A stretch of 64,000 nucleotides of DNA from Myoxocephalus aenaeus (Eukaryota; Chordata; Actinopteri; Perciformes; Cottidae): the NCBI GenBank assembly GCA_038501785.1, contig JBAMJR010000246.1:77501-141500 (forward strand), in the 5' to 3' direction. The notes under the pieces are model-generated. The model was given only the letters and a program-made list of their open reading frames with translations. It was not told the DNA's origin and searched no databases. Both the position numbers and the translations under genes were made by a program. Below, one piece after another: positions 49,801 through 62,835 of the stretch; the stretch's first letter is position 1; each line of letters opens with the position of its first letter.

Positions 49801-51564
49801 CCCCCGAGAAAAGCCCAGAGAGGCAGACTGAAGAAAAGTACTTTTAATGCAATTGAAAAAATCCTTTTGGTGTTGAGCATTTATTTATGTGCCACTGTGA
49901 CCAGCAATCAACTCCCATGGATCCTTTGGGTGCAGCTTTCTTACTGAAGTGAGTCACATTAAAACACTTGTACGTGTGCCCTGTTTAGGACAAAGTGTGT
50001 AATCCAACAATTCAAATAGTAACTAAAAAAGCTGCAGCAGTTTGATTACAACATAGAGCGAACACAGACAGGAAAGTCTGACGGAGTTCAATTCAATGGA
50101 TCCGATTATTGTTCTCAGTCCAAACAGAGAAAAAAAAAAGAAACAGAGAAATGAAATAACATCTGTCAAGTCATCTGAGTCCAAGTGCCAGTCAGAGGAG
50201 CCGAGCATTATTTATATATATATCTTTTGGTGGTGGGAGGAAATTGTCTCACTTAATACAAATATTTTGGATATTTAAGTAATATTATTTTTGATAAGCT
50301 TTAATCTGAGTTTATTTTATGTAATGTTACGCAGCTGCTGCACATAAAGTGACCTAGATTTTCTTTTTCAAATTGACAGATGTAATATTTTTGTGAGTGC
50401 AAAATTAGGTAAGAACCCAAAACAAGGCTCACCTGATTATTAATTTATATGGATATGTATTACAAACTCACTCAATGGGGTTAATAAATACAGATGATTC
50501 TACAATAGTCCTCAAACTCATGATACAAACACATACAAATATGAATGTATGTGTCTAACGTATTTAGTCCTGTATGTTGTGCTGAAAAGGTTTGGTTAGA
50601 TTTGTTGGGTTTCGCTGTGTTCACGTGCTCAACAGGAAGCATCAACCAGCTGTAAAACATTGTGTCTAGCTTCACATGATTTGCCGTCCTTGTTTGTGTG
50701 TGGGTATCAACATGTGAAGTGTCCACCGTCACACTGCGGCGCTTTATTGAAACCAATGATGACATCAAAAGATACTCAAGCGTGCTCCATGCTGTATATG
50801 TATGTGTGAGCTGCTGCTGTTCATTAGCTGCACATCTGTCACTGCTGATGATCATTATAACAGGAACTGCCACTGGAGCTGGAGAATGACTCTGGAGCTC
50901 AGATAGACATCAGAGAGGCCTGAGTGACAGCTGTCAACCCAAAACGACACCTGAAGTGGAATAATACTGACTGGTCGTAACACACAAGTCACATCATTGT
51001 AAAGTGGTTTAGTCAATGAATAAAAGACCAGAAGTATCTAATGATTGGATCCACACTGTGCCTCAATCTTTCATCTCAGCATTCGTTTGTTTTATGGTGG
51101 AAATGACAATTCAATTTAAAATGTACTAATTTAATGTATCATGAAAATGTAATCCTGCATACCAAATATGTGTGTAACAAAATAAAGTGCAAGGAGAGAT
51201 AACACCTTTTATCAAATCCAATCATACATAAAACCTCAAACAAAAGTTAAACCAGCAATAAAACCTGATAGCAGAAGAAAGATTGTCAGTTTTCACTTCT
51301 TATTTTCATGTAACATGTGTTGTCAGTCATCACCAGTAAATCAAGCAGTCATTTCTACATCAAAATCTTTTGAATAAAAATGGCCAAATCTACTTAGCAG
51401 AACTAAATGTGTAAGCCATCCTTTATTTGTTTCCCTTTCTTTATTTTGCACACCACACTATCTTCTTTTAAAAAAAGATGTAAACCTTGAGTAACATGAA
51501 TGAGATTCAAACAGAAATGGAGCTCAATCACAAACACACAAAGCGCGTTATTTACAACATTTGA

Positions 51565-51634
51565 ACACACAGTTGTTTTCTTATTTCCTTTAACCATCAA
51601 AGGTTAAAGGAAATAAGAAAACAACTATGTGTGT
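51565..51634. repeat. long near-perfect hairpin
   Basis: A 24-nt arm (51572-51595) is the exact reverse complement of 51602-51625 around a six-base loop ATCAAA. Pairing extends outward by one base pair, skips a 2-nt bulge (51627-51628), and continues six more base pairs to 51565/51634, giving 31 pairs. The structure resembles a small-RNA precursor in size, but one-step template switching during replication would produce the same pattern. Confidence 0.9.
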
Positions 51635-52146
51635 CATACAGTTTTCATTCAGCCCTTCTGGCACAATTTCTGCTGTCAGCTTATTATTTTGTGCCAATGT
51701 TATATTATTACCCCACTGATATTGTCATCTGCACCTTGTTCAACATCTAAATTGGACCTTTATGAACTCTGAAACTCTTTGTCCAATGAAATGTGGAATA
51801 GTTAATGGAGATTAAATAGAACGCATATTTCCCACTAGAGGTTAACAGGGAAAAGGAAAGCAACTATTTCAAGTATACTTTTATAACTGCACTGCACGGG
51901 ACTGCTGCTGGTTTGAGCTGAGACGCACTTTTTGCAGAAAGAACAGGTGTAGATTTGTCAGAGGGAGTCACATCCAAGGAGTACACAAGTTGGGACATTT
52001 ACCAGAGAGGAAAGGCACTATCAGAGCTCTCATCATGTTTCTGTTGGTAGTTTATTGCAGACGGTTTCATCAGTGTTATTGTAGGATCTTTTATGTAGGA
52101 AACATTAAGCCAAATACACTCATATCACATTCTAAATGTAAACAGT

Positions 52147-52149
<3 letters not shown>

Positions 52150-52216
<67 letters not shown>
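52150..52216. repeat. (CA)n microsatellite with TA end
   Basis: A 60-nt CA array (52150-52209) followed by a few TA units, abutting the repeat fragment downstream. Confidence 0.96.
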
Positions 52217-52480
52217 CAGAATCAGAAACCGTTTATTTGTATGTTTCACATACAAGGAATTTGTCTTGGCGGGTGTTGCATACATTAGACAATAAACAAC
52301 AGTCGACACAGTGCAAGAAATAGAAACACATTACATTTACAATATAATGTAAAATATAAAATAAAGTGCACAAACAGATAACATAACTTTAAACAAGTGT
52401 ACTGTAAGTGTATGTGAAAGTGTAATGGGAATATAGCACAATATGTGTTTCCTATGTGTTTCTTCAAGCTGCTGCAGCTA
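52217..52480. mobile_element. teleost repeat with TCAGAA end (LINE-like)
   Basis: It opens with TCAGAATCAGAAACCGTTTA, then TATGTTTCACATACAAGGAA and TTTGTCTTGGCGG, and passes into A-rich sequence with AATAAAGTGCA. A fish repeat that starts with TCAGAA units and a TTTATT...ACATACAAGGAATTTG core has this arrangement. The GC-rich stretch at about 52560-52760 may belong to the same insertion. Class and ends are uncertain. Confidence 0.5.
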
Positions 52481-55351
52481 TATGGTGGAAAAATGTACTG
52501 TTCACTTGAAATCAAGGTGTTGGAAGAAAAATGAATTCTTCCTGCCAACTTCACATAATTAGAAACATCTTTTCCTCGGCGCCACGAGCCTGCCTGGGCC
52601 CACGGCTCCACGTAGCCCTGCCCTGGGTCACATGTTTGATCCGCAGACCCCCATCCCCATCCCCAACCCTCCAGGATGAATATGACAGGAAAAACACGGG
52701 GAAAGGGAGGGGTGGTCCAGTGCGGTAGCAGGAGGGGACCAATAGTCTTCCTTGTCACCCTCTGAAGCTACCATGTAGCAGGAAATAAACAAAAAGCAAC
52801 AAACAAAACACTGAGATGATCTGTTTTGTAGCTTTTGTCTTGTTATTTTGTGTTGTCCCTTACTCTAACAAACAAACAAACAAACACAGCTCCCACAACC
52901 TCGTGAGTGACTGTTAGCCTCCATCATGTTTCTTTTTGTCGTCCTATTCGTCCCACTCAGACATCACTCCCACACACAGCAGTGTTGTGTAACTTCCCCG
53001 CTGCTTGATGAACCCTTGTTAAGTGCGCGGCGGCTGACGTGTTTGTGGCAGCTCTCGGTGTCAAGGTGTTTGCAGATATTAAGTGATTGTTACATGCAGA
53101 CTAATTAAAAAGGTGCATTTCAAAAGCAGTAAATGAATATGCAAATGGCCTGTGTCTGCGCCTCGTTTTCTGAAGTGGTGATAACAATGTGGCTCTAAGC
53201 TCTTCTCTTAACTGTAATTTTCTTGATCCACCGTGACAAACAAACAGAAACGATAATCCTATTATATTTTTAATGGCACAGATTTGTTTTCTCCAGGCAG
53301 TCTGTGAGAGATGTTTTTTTTTGTGTGTGTGTGCAGTTGTTTTGTTCACCATCACTGACAGAACTTGAAATCAATTTTCAGCCACTTCTGTTTCAGTCTG
53401 CGCAGCTTCTTTTTGTCTTCATTGTTGTGGTATGTGTACGTCCTTGTACCGGTCAACTAAAGAGAGCACAGTTTTCTTCTCCAGGGCAGAATTTACATTA
53501 AGTAGCTTAGCATCACCCTGGGTTATTAAACGCTGCCATTTTTCATTACTGATACATCCATTTGTTTTGGATGGCTTTCCAAACATTGACGTGTGGAATA
53601 TTCAGTTGTCTTTCTTATTAAAGCATTTTAATTAATGCCTCTTCAGTGAAATGTTGTGGTGAGTATACATGAAGCACTCTGCTTTATTAACCTCAAACAT
53701 AACAGGATGTGTTGTGTACTTGTGGCTGACAAGAAAGTCAAACCAGATATAATTCAATTCCCTCTCATCTCTATACATTAGAGGCAGAAATATGCCATCT
53801 GTTATTAGTGGTGGAGTAATAATTTACATTTTTGAAACTGTACGGACTGTAAATTATCGACTTAAACCATTGAATTGCTTTGTCTAAAAATGTGTTTGAG
53901 GCATAACATTTTAGTATGTGTGTAAATTATTTAAATGTAGTATGTGAAATGTATGAATATGCATACTGTAGATATCAGACGAAAAGATTTAGTGTTGATC
54001 CGATCAAAACTGTCAACGCATCCATGAGGACATTTGTCTTCAAAATCATAATGCATGTTTTTTTTGTTTTTTTATTCCTTATGAATTATGGTGTCAGCAA
54101 TTAAATGATCAAGTAAGTAAGAAAATAAAAATCTAAAATGTTAAATTTTTTCAATTACTTTGAAAGAATCCCTAAATGTGTTCAAGTCCAATGAATTCAG
54201 GGGAATTCTTTATGAAAATGTTATTCCTATTATCATATTTCTGTGTGTTTGGTTGACCTAATTGAACAGTGTCCGTATTTCCCCCATAATTAGGAACACA
54301 TTACATAAGTCTTTCTGGGAAATGTCTGAAGAAATGATTGGGTCGACAAGAATGCTTTAATGTGGTTATACTGGAGGATCTCCTTAATTATTCTGATATG
54401 TTTGAAGAAAAATAAGCCTTGCTGTCTTTCACAGTATCCAGTTCCAACAACCATTGAATTCTACATACAGTAGATACATTATGCACAAATTGTTTGGACA
54501 TAAGTCATGCTTTCATATATCTTAGCGGTGAAAATGTGCAACTATTGAATGCAAGCAACTCGATCAGTATTATGCGTGGTTCTGTACAGTCTAAAATACC
54601 GGTCCAGTATTGGAATTACATCTCGTAATTTACATGCAATGCTATTTTTTTTTGACAGTGCAGGAAGTAGTCGTCTGTGATATTTTACAGACAATTTCAA
54701 GGCCCTCTAACGATTTACTTCTAGAGCTTTCATCAGCAGATGGAGTTTGCTCAGATCTTGTGATATGGCTGAAGTGGACCTTTTGAGATTGGTTTGTACG
54801 ACCGTTGTTTCAGAAGTCAAGATAATGTCAAAACACTGTAAATTGATGTCACTATTTGTCCGCTTTTTCCCCCTGAAGAACTTTTCTCCACCGTATGTGC
54901 GTCTCTCTCTCCTCAAACCAGGTTTTGACAGTCACCTCTCAGCCTGCCAAGTTCATACAAATGGCCACTCATGTTTGCATTCAGCAGCACCGGTCACAGC
55001 TGCTTGGACGTCTGACAGGCCCATCTAGAGTTCAGCCACCCTGACAGTGTTGACAGCTTCTGCTATTAAGGACGCCAGCAGTCCGCGGCTTCCCACTGCG
55101 CTACTGACTGGTTTAAAGAACACACTTTGTGAGTATGTTTTCCTTCTAAACTCCACAGCTTTAAAGTCTTAAACATGAAACTTGAGTGCAGAAATAATCC
55201 AATAATAATTGCCTATCTGCAGCGAGGTTAAAGGTCATGGCTGGATGAGGAATTGTGTTTGCTGAAAGACGCAACAGCAAGGAAAAGAAGAAGAAAGAGA
55301 AACAGCAGCTGCTTCAGATATGGTACAGTCAAAAGTGACTTTTAGTGCATT

Positions 55352-55375
55352 TGTGTGTGTGTGTGTGTGTGTGTT
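55352..55375. repeat. (GT)n microsatellite
   Basis: A 24-nt GT array. Confidence 0.92.
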
Positions 55376-56334
55376 AAGCCCACGAAAGAGCTAAAAACTG
55401 CAAATTGAGCACAAAATGTCAACGTTATAAGCAGGATACCTTAAAGAAATAATTTTGACAACCAATGGCACATTCATTTCCGAACTAATACCTGAACTAA
55501 GTACCTCATTCCTCTTGAACTCCAAAGGCTTGTAAATGTGCTAGCATTATGTTTTCTATGCCATGTGCCCTAATCAGCGAACAATAGTCTCAACAAAAAT
55601 ATATCAACTTGAATAAACAGCTCTGGGTACTTATGCTGACATTGTAGGGGTTTCATTTGAAAATGCTTTACCTGCTTCTCCAGCAATGAAGAAAAGTCAA
55701 CTTGTAATTATTGTGGAAGTGTTTGTTTGAATCTTAGTCGACAGAGGTATTTAAGAGTCTGAGCCAAATCCTCATGCAGTCTCCCTTGAACCCGACAGAA
55801 GACACCGAGACCCCTTTAATCTTGGCGGTAATGCACTGACAAGCTCTTCTGACGTACCTTTCATTTGAAATGTTTTAATGTCTCTTCACATTCGGCTCCT
55901 GTCGTCTCCCTCTACTTTACTTCTTCAGGCTGCTCATCCCTCTTTCTGGAGGTAGGCGTTATCAAACATATATATATAAAGAAAAAAAAGAAAAGAAGTA
56001 AGTTTGAACTAACTTCTGAGGAACATCAGTGGAGCTTTAATCAGAATTTTAGTGCAGCTTTTTTCAGCGAAGTTCATTTATTAAAGTGATGGCATTTGTA
56101 ACATCCTGCTCTGCACCTGTTTTTGCATTCCCAAGGGAGGACAAACCCAATCATTCCCAGACCTCATCCGTAAGAAGCAGGCACGTACAGTATTGTATCC
56201 ATCCCGCTAACATCCATTTAGCCAGGCATGGGGCTGAATGAGACAATGGGCCTCTGGGCACAGACATGCAAAAGGCTCATCATCTCTCCTCCATACTGTA
56301 GAAGCAAGACACAGACTTTGTGATGCTTTGCCTC

Positions 56335-56530
56335 TTTTTTTGTATGTTATTTTGCATCACACATCACTGTGTTTTTGTCTCTTTGTGGTCATTTTGTGCT
56401 TTTTTGTCTTTTTGTCTCTATGTGGTCATTTCATGTCGCTTTGTAGTTGTTTTGTGTCTCTCAGTTGTCGTCTTTTTATGATGTTTTGTGGTCATTTTGC
56501 TTCTCTTCCTGGTTTGTACGTGTCTCTTCG
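56335..56530. repeat. degenerate tandem repeat of GTGGTCATTTTGTGTCTCTTT-like units
   Basis: Variants of TTTGTGGTCATTTTG with TTGTCTCT spacers recur through about 200 nt, in units of roughly 20-30 nt. Frames on both strands across it show the same periodic peptides and are not genes. Confidence 0.65.
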
Positions 56531-57699
56531 AGTGACATTTTGCAGGTAAAGGCCAGAGGGCCTGACACCTTGGGTCCCATAGGCTCGTATCTGGTAGGTT
56601 CAGACATCCATCCATGGGCCTGCTGCTTGAGACGCACAACATCATTTTTAGATGCTTTGATGCAATGCAGCCAAAGATGTATCACAATTTCCATGATTGA
56701 GGCTTATCGTGTAGGGGTGTGATAATGGCTTTTGTTTGGCCATTACAATCTTCTATCTGTTTCCAGTTATAATACTTCCGTGAAATACTCAGTGCAGTAA
56801 GAAGCTTTGAAAGGGATTAGATTGCTCTATGATGAAACTCTGCAAAAGAACAATTTCAAGGTTTCATTTTCTCTAATACTAATGAAGCTATAAAATAGAA
56901 CTATAACATTATTTACCTGTCTCTGTTTCCTCCCCGAGGCGACATAATGGACTTATTAAACAGTGAACCTTAATCTCATGCACTTTGTTAATTGGAGCTT
57001 CTTAGTTGTCTTTTTCTTTTCAGACATCAGACTTTGTGTAAGAGGATTGAAAGGCTTCACATACTGTACTTTTGAAACTGATTTGTCTTAAAACCACACT
57101 AGACAGCTGAAAGAGTTGAGGGCTGTCTAGCTGAAGGTATGAGGGGTTATGGGGTTAAAACTGTCAGCCTCCCACTGTGTCCACCACAGGGATGCACAAC
57201 GTACCATATGGGGAGGTATTCAGATGTTTTAACATGAGACATTTGGATGCTGCTTTAATCCAAAGTACATCACAGTATCATCGAGCTATACGGAGTGTAT
57301 TAAGAGTATAGCTGCAAGGATAACCTGGGTTCATTCACCTTTTACTTTGTACTGTATAAGAAACTCCATTAAAGCCACACTACTAAACCTCTCCTCTTGT
57401 AGGTCTCACTAACACTTTCATTTATGGCACAGGCATTTCAGAATACTTTATTATTATTTTCCAAGACGTATCCTGGACAGAAAGAAATTTGAATTAATTC
57501 ATATTTACTTGGGTGTAAGTGGAGCTTTTCTTTCAAATGCATTGCTATTTTAGTAGTTATTAGTGCCAAATCTTTCCAGGAAACTACCCAAGAAATTCTG
57601 CAAACCTGTCACTTAGGAATTATGTTGATATAGTCCAAAATTGTTTTCCCAATTGCGTTGCGATGAAAGATATCATCGCTGCATGTATTTTTTTTCCGA

Positions 57700-57800
57700 G
57701 GCAAAATTTTTTTGTGTTTAGGCAACAAAAGTACTTTGGTGAAGGTTGGGGAAAGAGTGTGGTTTCAGTTTGATGTAACAAACATGTTGTGTCTCAATAT
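57700..57800 (-). mobile_element. reverse copy of the TTGCCTAAACC-type repeat
   Basis: TGTTTAGGCAACAAAAGTAC and a GGTTGGGGAAAGAGTGTGGTT stretch correspond, in reverse, to the family fragment at 40320-40420. Confidence 0.45.
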
Positions 57801-58067
57801 ACTGAATACCTTTTCTGTATTAAACCAAGAACAAGATCTTTTCCCAACCATCCCTATCTCCCCTAAAGCCTCAAAACACAACTGATTTTAGGCTTTCAAT
57901 ACTGCTCGATACAACATTTTTACAACGCTTCCTGTCCTGAGAAGTTAAACATTATATGTTAAATCCTGAAGACAAATACTGACTGTAGTGCTGATATAAT
58001 GTAGAAGCTATTAGCCAAGGCCATAACCTCTTGGCCTCCTCTGCAAATACACACAAATGCTCATATG

Positions 58068-58094
58068 CACACACACACACACACACACACACAC
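58068..58094. repeat. (CA)n microsatellite
   Basis: A 27-nt CA array. Confidence 0.92.
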
Positions 58095-58935
58095 TCAAAC
58101 ACGCATCATTAATGTATTTCACTTCAAAGTCTTGGCAATTTTCTGATGACATTCACACTCCTCCAGGGTCAAACAACATCTCACTGCCTCCGTATCAATT
58201 ATTAAATATTTTAAGCAGCATCCACCGCCTCCACCTCCGTCACCCCCTCGAGACCGATGCCGTTATCATTTTTGTCAGAGTCAGTTTCCATCTGCATTTG
58301 TCATCCCCGCACACATTTACGAGTTATCAATCGCTGTGTCAGGATGCAAAATAACTGATGTTCTTCGGGGCGGGATTGGATGGGACTATCTGGGGCTTTC
58401 AATCAATGCATATTCTCCCTCTCTCTCTCTTTCCTATGCCACTACTCCCTCATAAATCTCAAAGCATTGTGGGGCTGTAATGTATTTGTGGGGGCTGGTG
58501 GCTGGGCTGTGGGTGCAGATGGGGTGGGGGGTCCTGGTGACAGAAGCAGTAGTTATATTATCAAACATTACACCTTAGGGCGAACACGGTATCAAGGGCT
58601 TTCAGACTGTGTAAGCTCGCCGCGGTGGCAAAGGAGGAGGCACGACTACAGCACGCAGGACAAGAAGGGATTACTTTCTGTCGTCCATAAATCAACTCTC
58701 CAGCTAAACTAATCTCTCTGGCTGGATGGCAGAGTAAATACTCAGGGTATAGGGATGTAATGTGTGCTTGATGCATCTGGTTATGGCTGCCTGGCTGCAC
58801 ACAGGAAGGGTGAGAGGCTAGCAGTTACAAGTTTGTTAATGTATACTTTCCTGCCTACTAGATCCTTCTCTATCTTGTTTGAGATGATTGTGGTGGGTCG
58901 GCCAGCTGCACGGTTGTGATAGTGGGAGTGTACAG

Positions 58936-58936
<1 letters not shown>

Positions 58937-59005
<69 letters not shown>
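58937..59005. repeat. (TG)n microsatellite
   Basis: A pure 69-nt TG array. Confidence 0.97.
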
Positions 59006-59006
<1 letters not shown>

Positions 59007-60337
59007 ATCTCCAATATCTGAATAGTGGGAATACTAATAATGATAAATATGGAAGCTGTCTAATGACCACTTTTGTCCTTTGACAGGGTAGGCATATGAC
59101 CAGATGATGATGAATGAAATAAAATAAATGTATAGAAATTAAAATTGTGAAGAAGGTTCCAGATTTTACATTTATGTTTGTAATTCCAACACATCATTAA
59201 TGGGAAAAAAATGAGTGACATATTTGTGCATTGTGCTCATATGCATATGCAGCTAGCCTGGCTCTGTAAGGTACAACATTTTCTTACCAGCACCTCCAAA
59301 GCTCACAAGTAAACACATATTTCATGCTCACTGAGTGTCTTTTAAATATAGGGAGTAGGCGTAGTGAACGGCTGAACAAGAGAATGATTGCAGACACTTA
59401 CTGCAAAGATTATAGCATCTGCAAGTTCATATAATTTACCAGACATTCAATATTTACGTAAAATGGTAGCCTGTTACTGTGTTAATGCTAGTTTGGAGGA
59501 TTCTTCAGCAGGTTTATTTGTTCATGAAATGAGAATGACCGCATGTTATTATCATGTCATCTGCATGTGGATGATGTCTAAAATGTATTTCCCCCAAAAT
59601 GTAGCCATTTTTTATCAAATTTAAAACATTGTGCATCTCTTTGAGGTGACCTGGGATATAAGACATATAAGACTTCTCAACAGTTTGACAGATGGTTGCA
59701 TAGTGGTAACGAATGAGGGCATTACCATGTGAGGATACAGTACAGCACAGTGCATCAGGCTCCTTAATGTTTGAGCAGAAGGAGGGGCAAAATAATGAGA
59801 AGCCAAGCCGAGTCTTCACAGAAGCAATTTAGGTTCAAATCAGACCTCAGGGAAACAAAGAAAGCCCTGGTGACATGTAGCCCGCTCAGAGTAAATCACC
59901 TCTTACATTGTGTCTGGGCTCACCTGATAACTTGGTAGGTTTCTACATTTCCCTTTGAAAAGGATTTTGTCACTCAGGTTGAGGACACCACTGGGTCCTC
60001 GGGACCCATAATGACTATTTAAAATTGCAGCGCAGACAATTGTGCATCTTTTTTTGCACTCCCTTTGGAAAACAATAAACCAGAAGATGCATAAATGACT
60101 GTAAAATTGTTACAAGGGATTTTTTAATGATCTAAACAGATGTACAAATGTATTTCACTGTGTCAAAATAAACCACATCTTTAAATCTTGTGTCTTATTG
60201 TAAGAGGCAGAGCTGAAATAATTAGTCTTTTAATCCATCAGATGATCAAAAGAAAATGAATTGTCACATTTTAAACTTTGCCAGTACATTTTTGGACTTC
60301 TCGCTGGGCGTCACCTCAGCCTCTGGGAAATGCCTCT

Positions 60338-60560
60338 ATTCAAGATTCAAGATTCAAGATACTTTTATTGTCATATGTACAGATAACAGACAGTTACTCC
60401 ATACGATGAAAAGCTTATTTTGCTTATTTTATATTTTCCTCCTTACGCACAGAATTACAATAAACTTAAGGTAGAAAAAAAAGATTAGAATTAGAATTAA
60501 GAATACAAAAAACATTGCTATAAATGTTAATAGTAATGCTAATAGTATAAGAATTTCTGT
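60338..60560. mobile_element. teleost repeat with TTCAAGA tandem end (LINE-like)
   Basis: Three TTCAAGA units pass into TACTTTTATTGTCATATGTA, then GATGAAAAGCTTATTTTGCT, then an A-rich region. A seven-base tandem end fused to a TTTATTGTCATATG core is a frequent fish repeat, probably a non-LTR element end. The distal boundary is uncertain. Confidence 0.5.
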
Positions 60561-61827
60561 AAATCTATCTATTTCACTATGTCCTCACAAAATTTATTAA
60601 TCTAGATGAATTGGCAGATTAATTGATTAGAACAAATATTTCCAATAAAATAAGATTGGCTGCGTTTATATTTCTAGATGTTGATTTTGAGTATATGGCA
60701 TTAGGGCAAACATTATATTTCACGTACACATCTTTAATATGTTTTCTTCAGATGCCTCTTTCTGGCAGGTTAGGTTACAGGTGATGAGCCTTTGGTGACG
60801 GCAAAGCAGCTTTAGCTTGTCAGCATGCAAACATTTGCTAATGAGCGAAAAACACAAAGTACAACTGAAGCCGATGGGAACGCGATTAGTTTATAATACG
60901 GTAAGTCAATAGAGTGCCAATCCTGAAGATTTCAATCCTGGTGTATTTTGAATATGTATTTGACAGAAAACAATAGATGCTTGTTCAGAGTTTCGTTTCG
61001 TTTAGTAGTCTTCAGGGGTCTTTTTGTTGATACATGAGCGTCAAGTTTTCGACACAGTTCCATTTTTCTGTGAGTATAAAATGGAGAAAAACTATACTGC
61101 AGATTTATTTCCCCTGGAATGTCGCCACAGATACCCAGATAGGAAGACTAAAAACATATACATATGGCAATACGTTCATCATTGGGCCATCATTGGGCTC
61201 AATCACCATTGTGTTATCTCCTTCAGTGATGGAGACTTAACAGATTTTTACTTAAATCAGATTTAAGAAGTTGCAGTTCCCATTTGAAAGCCTGTAAACA
61301 ACTGTATACATACAGGCTCTTAAATGCAGCATTTTTGGGCTGCAGTGATTTCGGGGAGATAAGGAAACTACACCTTTCTCTTGCTCTGCTGTCTAAGTGA
61401 GCCGATTTATCAGTTCAGAATACACTGAAGTGATAAAATAGACCCGGAAATAAAGCATCACTCTGGTCTCAGAATGCTCAAGTTAGGTGGCACATAGTGA
61501 AACCCTAAAGGTCTGCAGACCTTCCTTGTGAATGCTAACATGTATTCACTTCCTTTTCATTCCAGCAAACAGAGCTCTTTGCTTGTATGTTGACTTCTGT
61601 ACATCTGAACGTCCAGATCCAGCTGGCCAGTCGCAATATTGCATTATTCATAAAACATAAACACGCAAAATGGATTCCACCGGTCCACTCCCCACCAAAG
61701 TCAGAAGATTAATGAGTCACTCTTTAGGTTATAATTCAAAGTTCATCCTCACATACATCATATTTTGAAGCACATAGATTATAAGAGAGAGAACATTTAT
61801 CATATGACAAGGCATACACAAGCTCTC

Positions 61828-61830
<3 letters not shown>

Positions 61831-61916
<86 letters not shown>
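61831..61916. repeat. (CA)n microsatellite
   Basis: A pure 86-nt CA array, among the longest here. Open frames on both strands across it are artefacts. Confidence 0.97.
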
Positions 61917-61918
<2 letters not shown>

Positions 61919-62516
61919 ACTCCTGTCTCTCGCTACACGTACGCACACACTCAAGCACACACAATTTGTTTTAACACCAGGCCCCACCAGAGTGAGCCTC
62001 CTCTTTCACATCCAGTTATTCTAATTTTATTCAGCCACATCTCCTCTGAAGCATTAAAGTGCCGTTTGCACACACAGATGAGAGATAATAGTCTAAGAAA
62101 CTGGTCATTCCTATACTCTGCTGCCCTGTGAGAGCAAGAAAGATGATAATCATTCATCACAATAATCAAACCATGAGACACTCCGGATTTCAGCTTCCTG
62201 CAACATCTGACTTAAAAGAAAATAGGTACTTTTAGGTTAAGAATGTCCATAACAGAAAGCTGTGGTTTGCTTGTGAAGGAATTTCAAATAAAATGCTACA
62301 TATTGTTATTTGTAACCTTCTCTTTCCTTCTGTCTTTCGTAGGATTTGCATGGCCCGTTCGCAACCATTCACAAATATATATATACATACATATGATATA
62401 ATATATATGTGCCTTATACTTTTCTTTGTGATTATATGTGTTTGTTATGCCATCGTTTTTAGTAACTATCTGATTTAGTTTAGTTGTCATTGTTTCATTT
62501 TTTGTTTTTGGAAGAA

Positions 62517-62835
62517 GACAACATATTGTAAAGACAGCCAGCAGATGGTTAGCTTCGCTTAGCATAAGACTTGTAGTTTTTACACTTTTTTTGTTTAGAT
62601 TAAATAAACAAGATGCAAAGTGTTCATCCAAAAGTGCTGGATGGCGGAAGTTGTTACGTTTGACCAGAGCCATTCAGGCTAACTGTTTGCCCTGTTTCCA
62701 GTCTTTATGCTAAGCTACAGCTACTAGCTGAAGCTTCATATTTACGTATACAAACATGCCTTGGCATAGGCAAGAAAGACATTCAGAATATTTCCCAAAA
62801 TGAACTATTCCTTTAAGGTTGCATCTCAGTATATT
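62517..62835. mobile_element. inverted pair of teleost GCTAAGC repeats
   Basis: A reverse partial copy (about 62533-62570, AGCCAGCAGATGGTTAGC then GCTTAGCATAAGAC) faces a forward copy (about 62665-62835: GACCAGAGCCATTCAGGCTA, GTCTTTATGCTAAGCTACAG, then TTTCCCAAAATGAACTATTC). The forward copy is the fullest member of the family also seen at 20590-20685 and 40725-40860. Confidence 0.55.

Noticed and set aside
49326..49947. Frames of 146 and 113 codons downstream
   Set aside because: Mixed composition with no domain, overlapping each other in different frames and an opposite-strand frame; considered chance.
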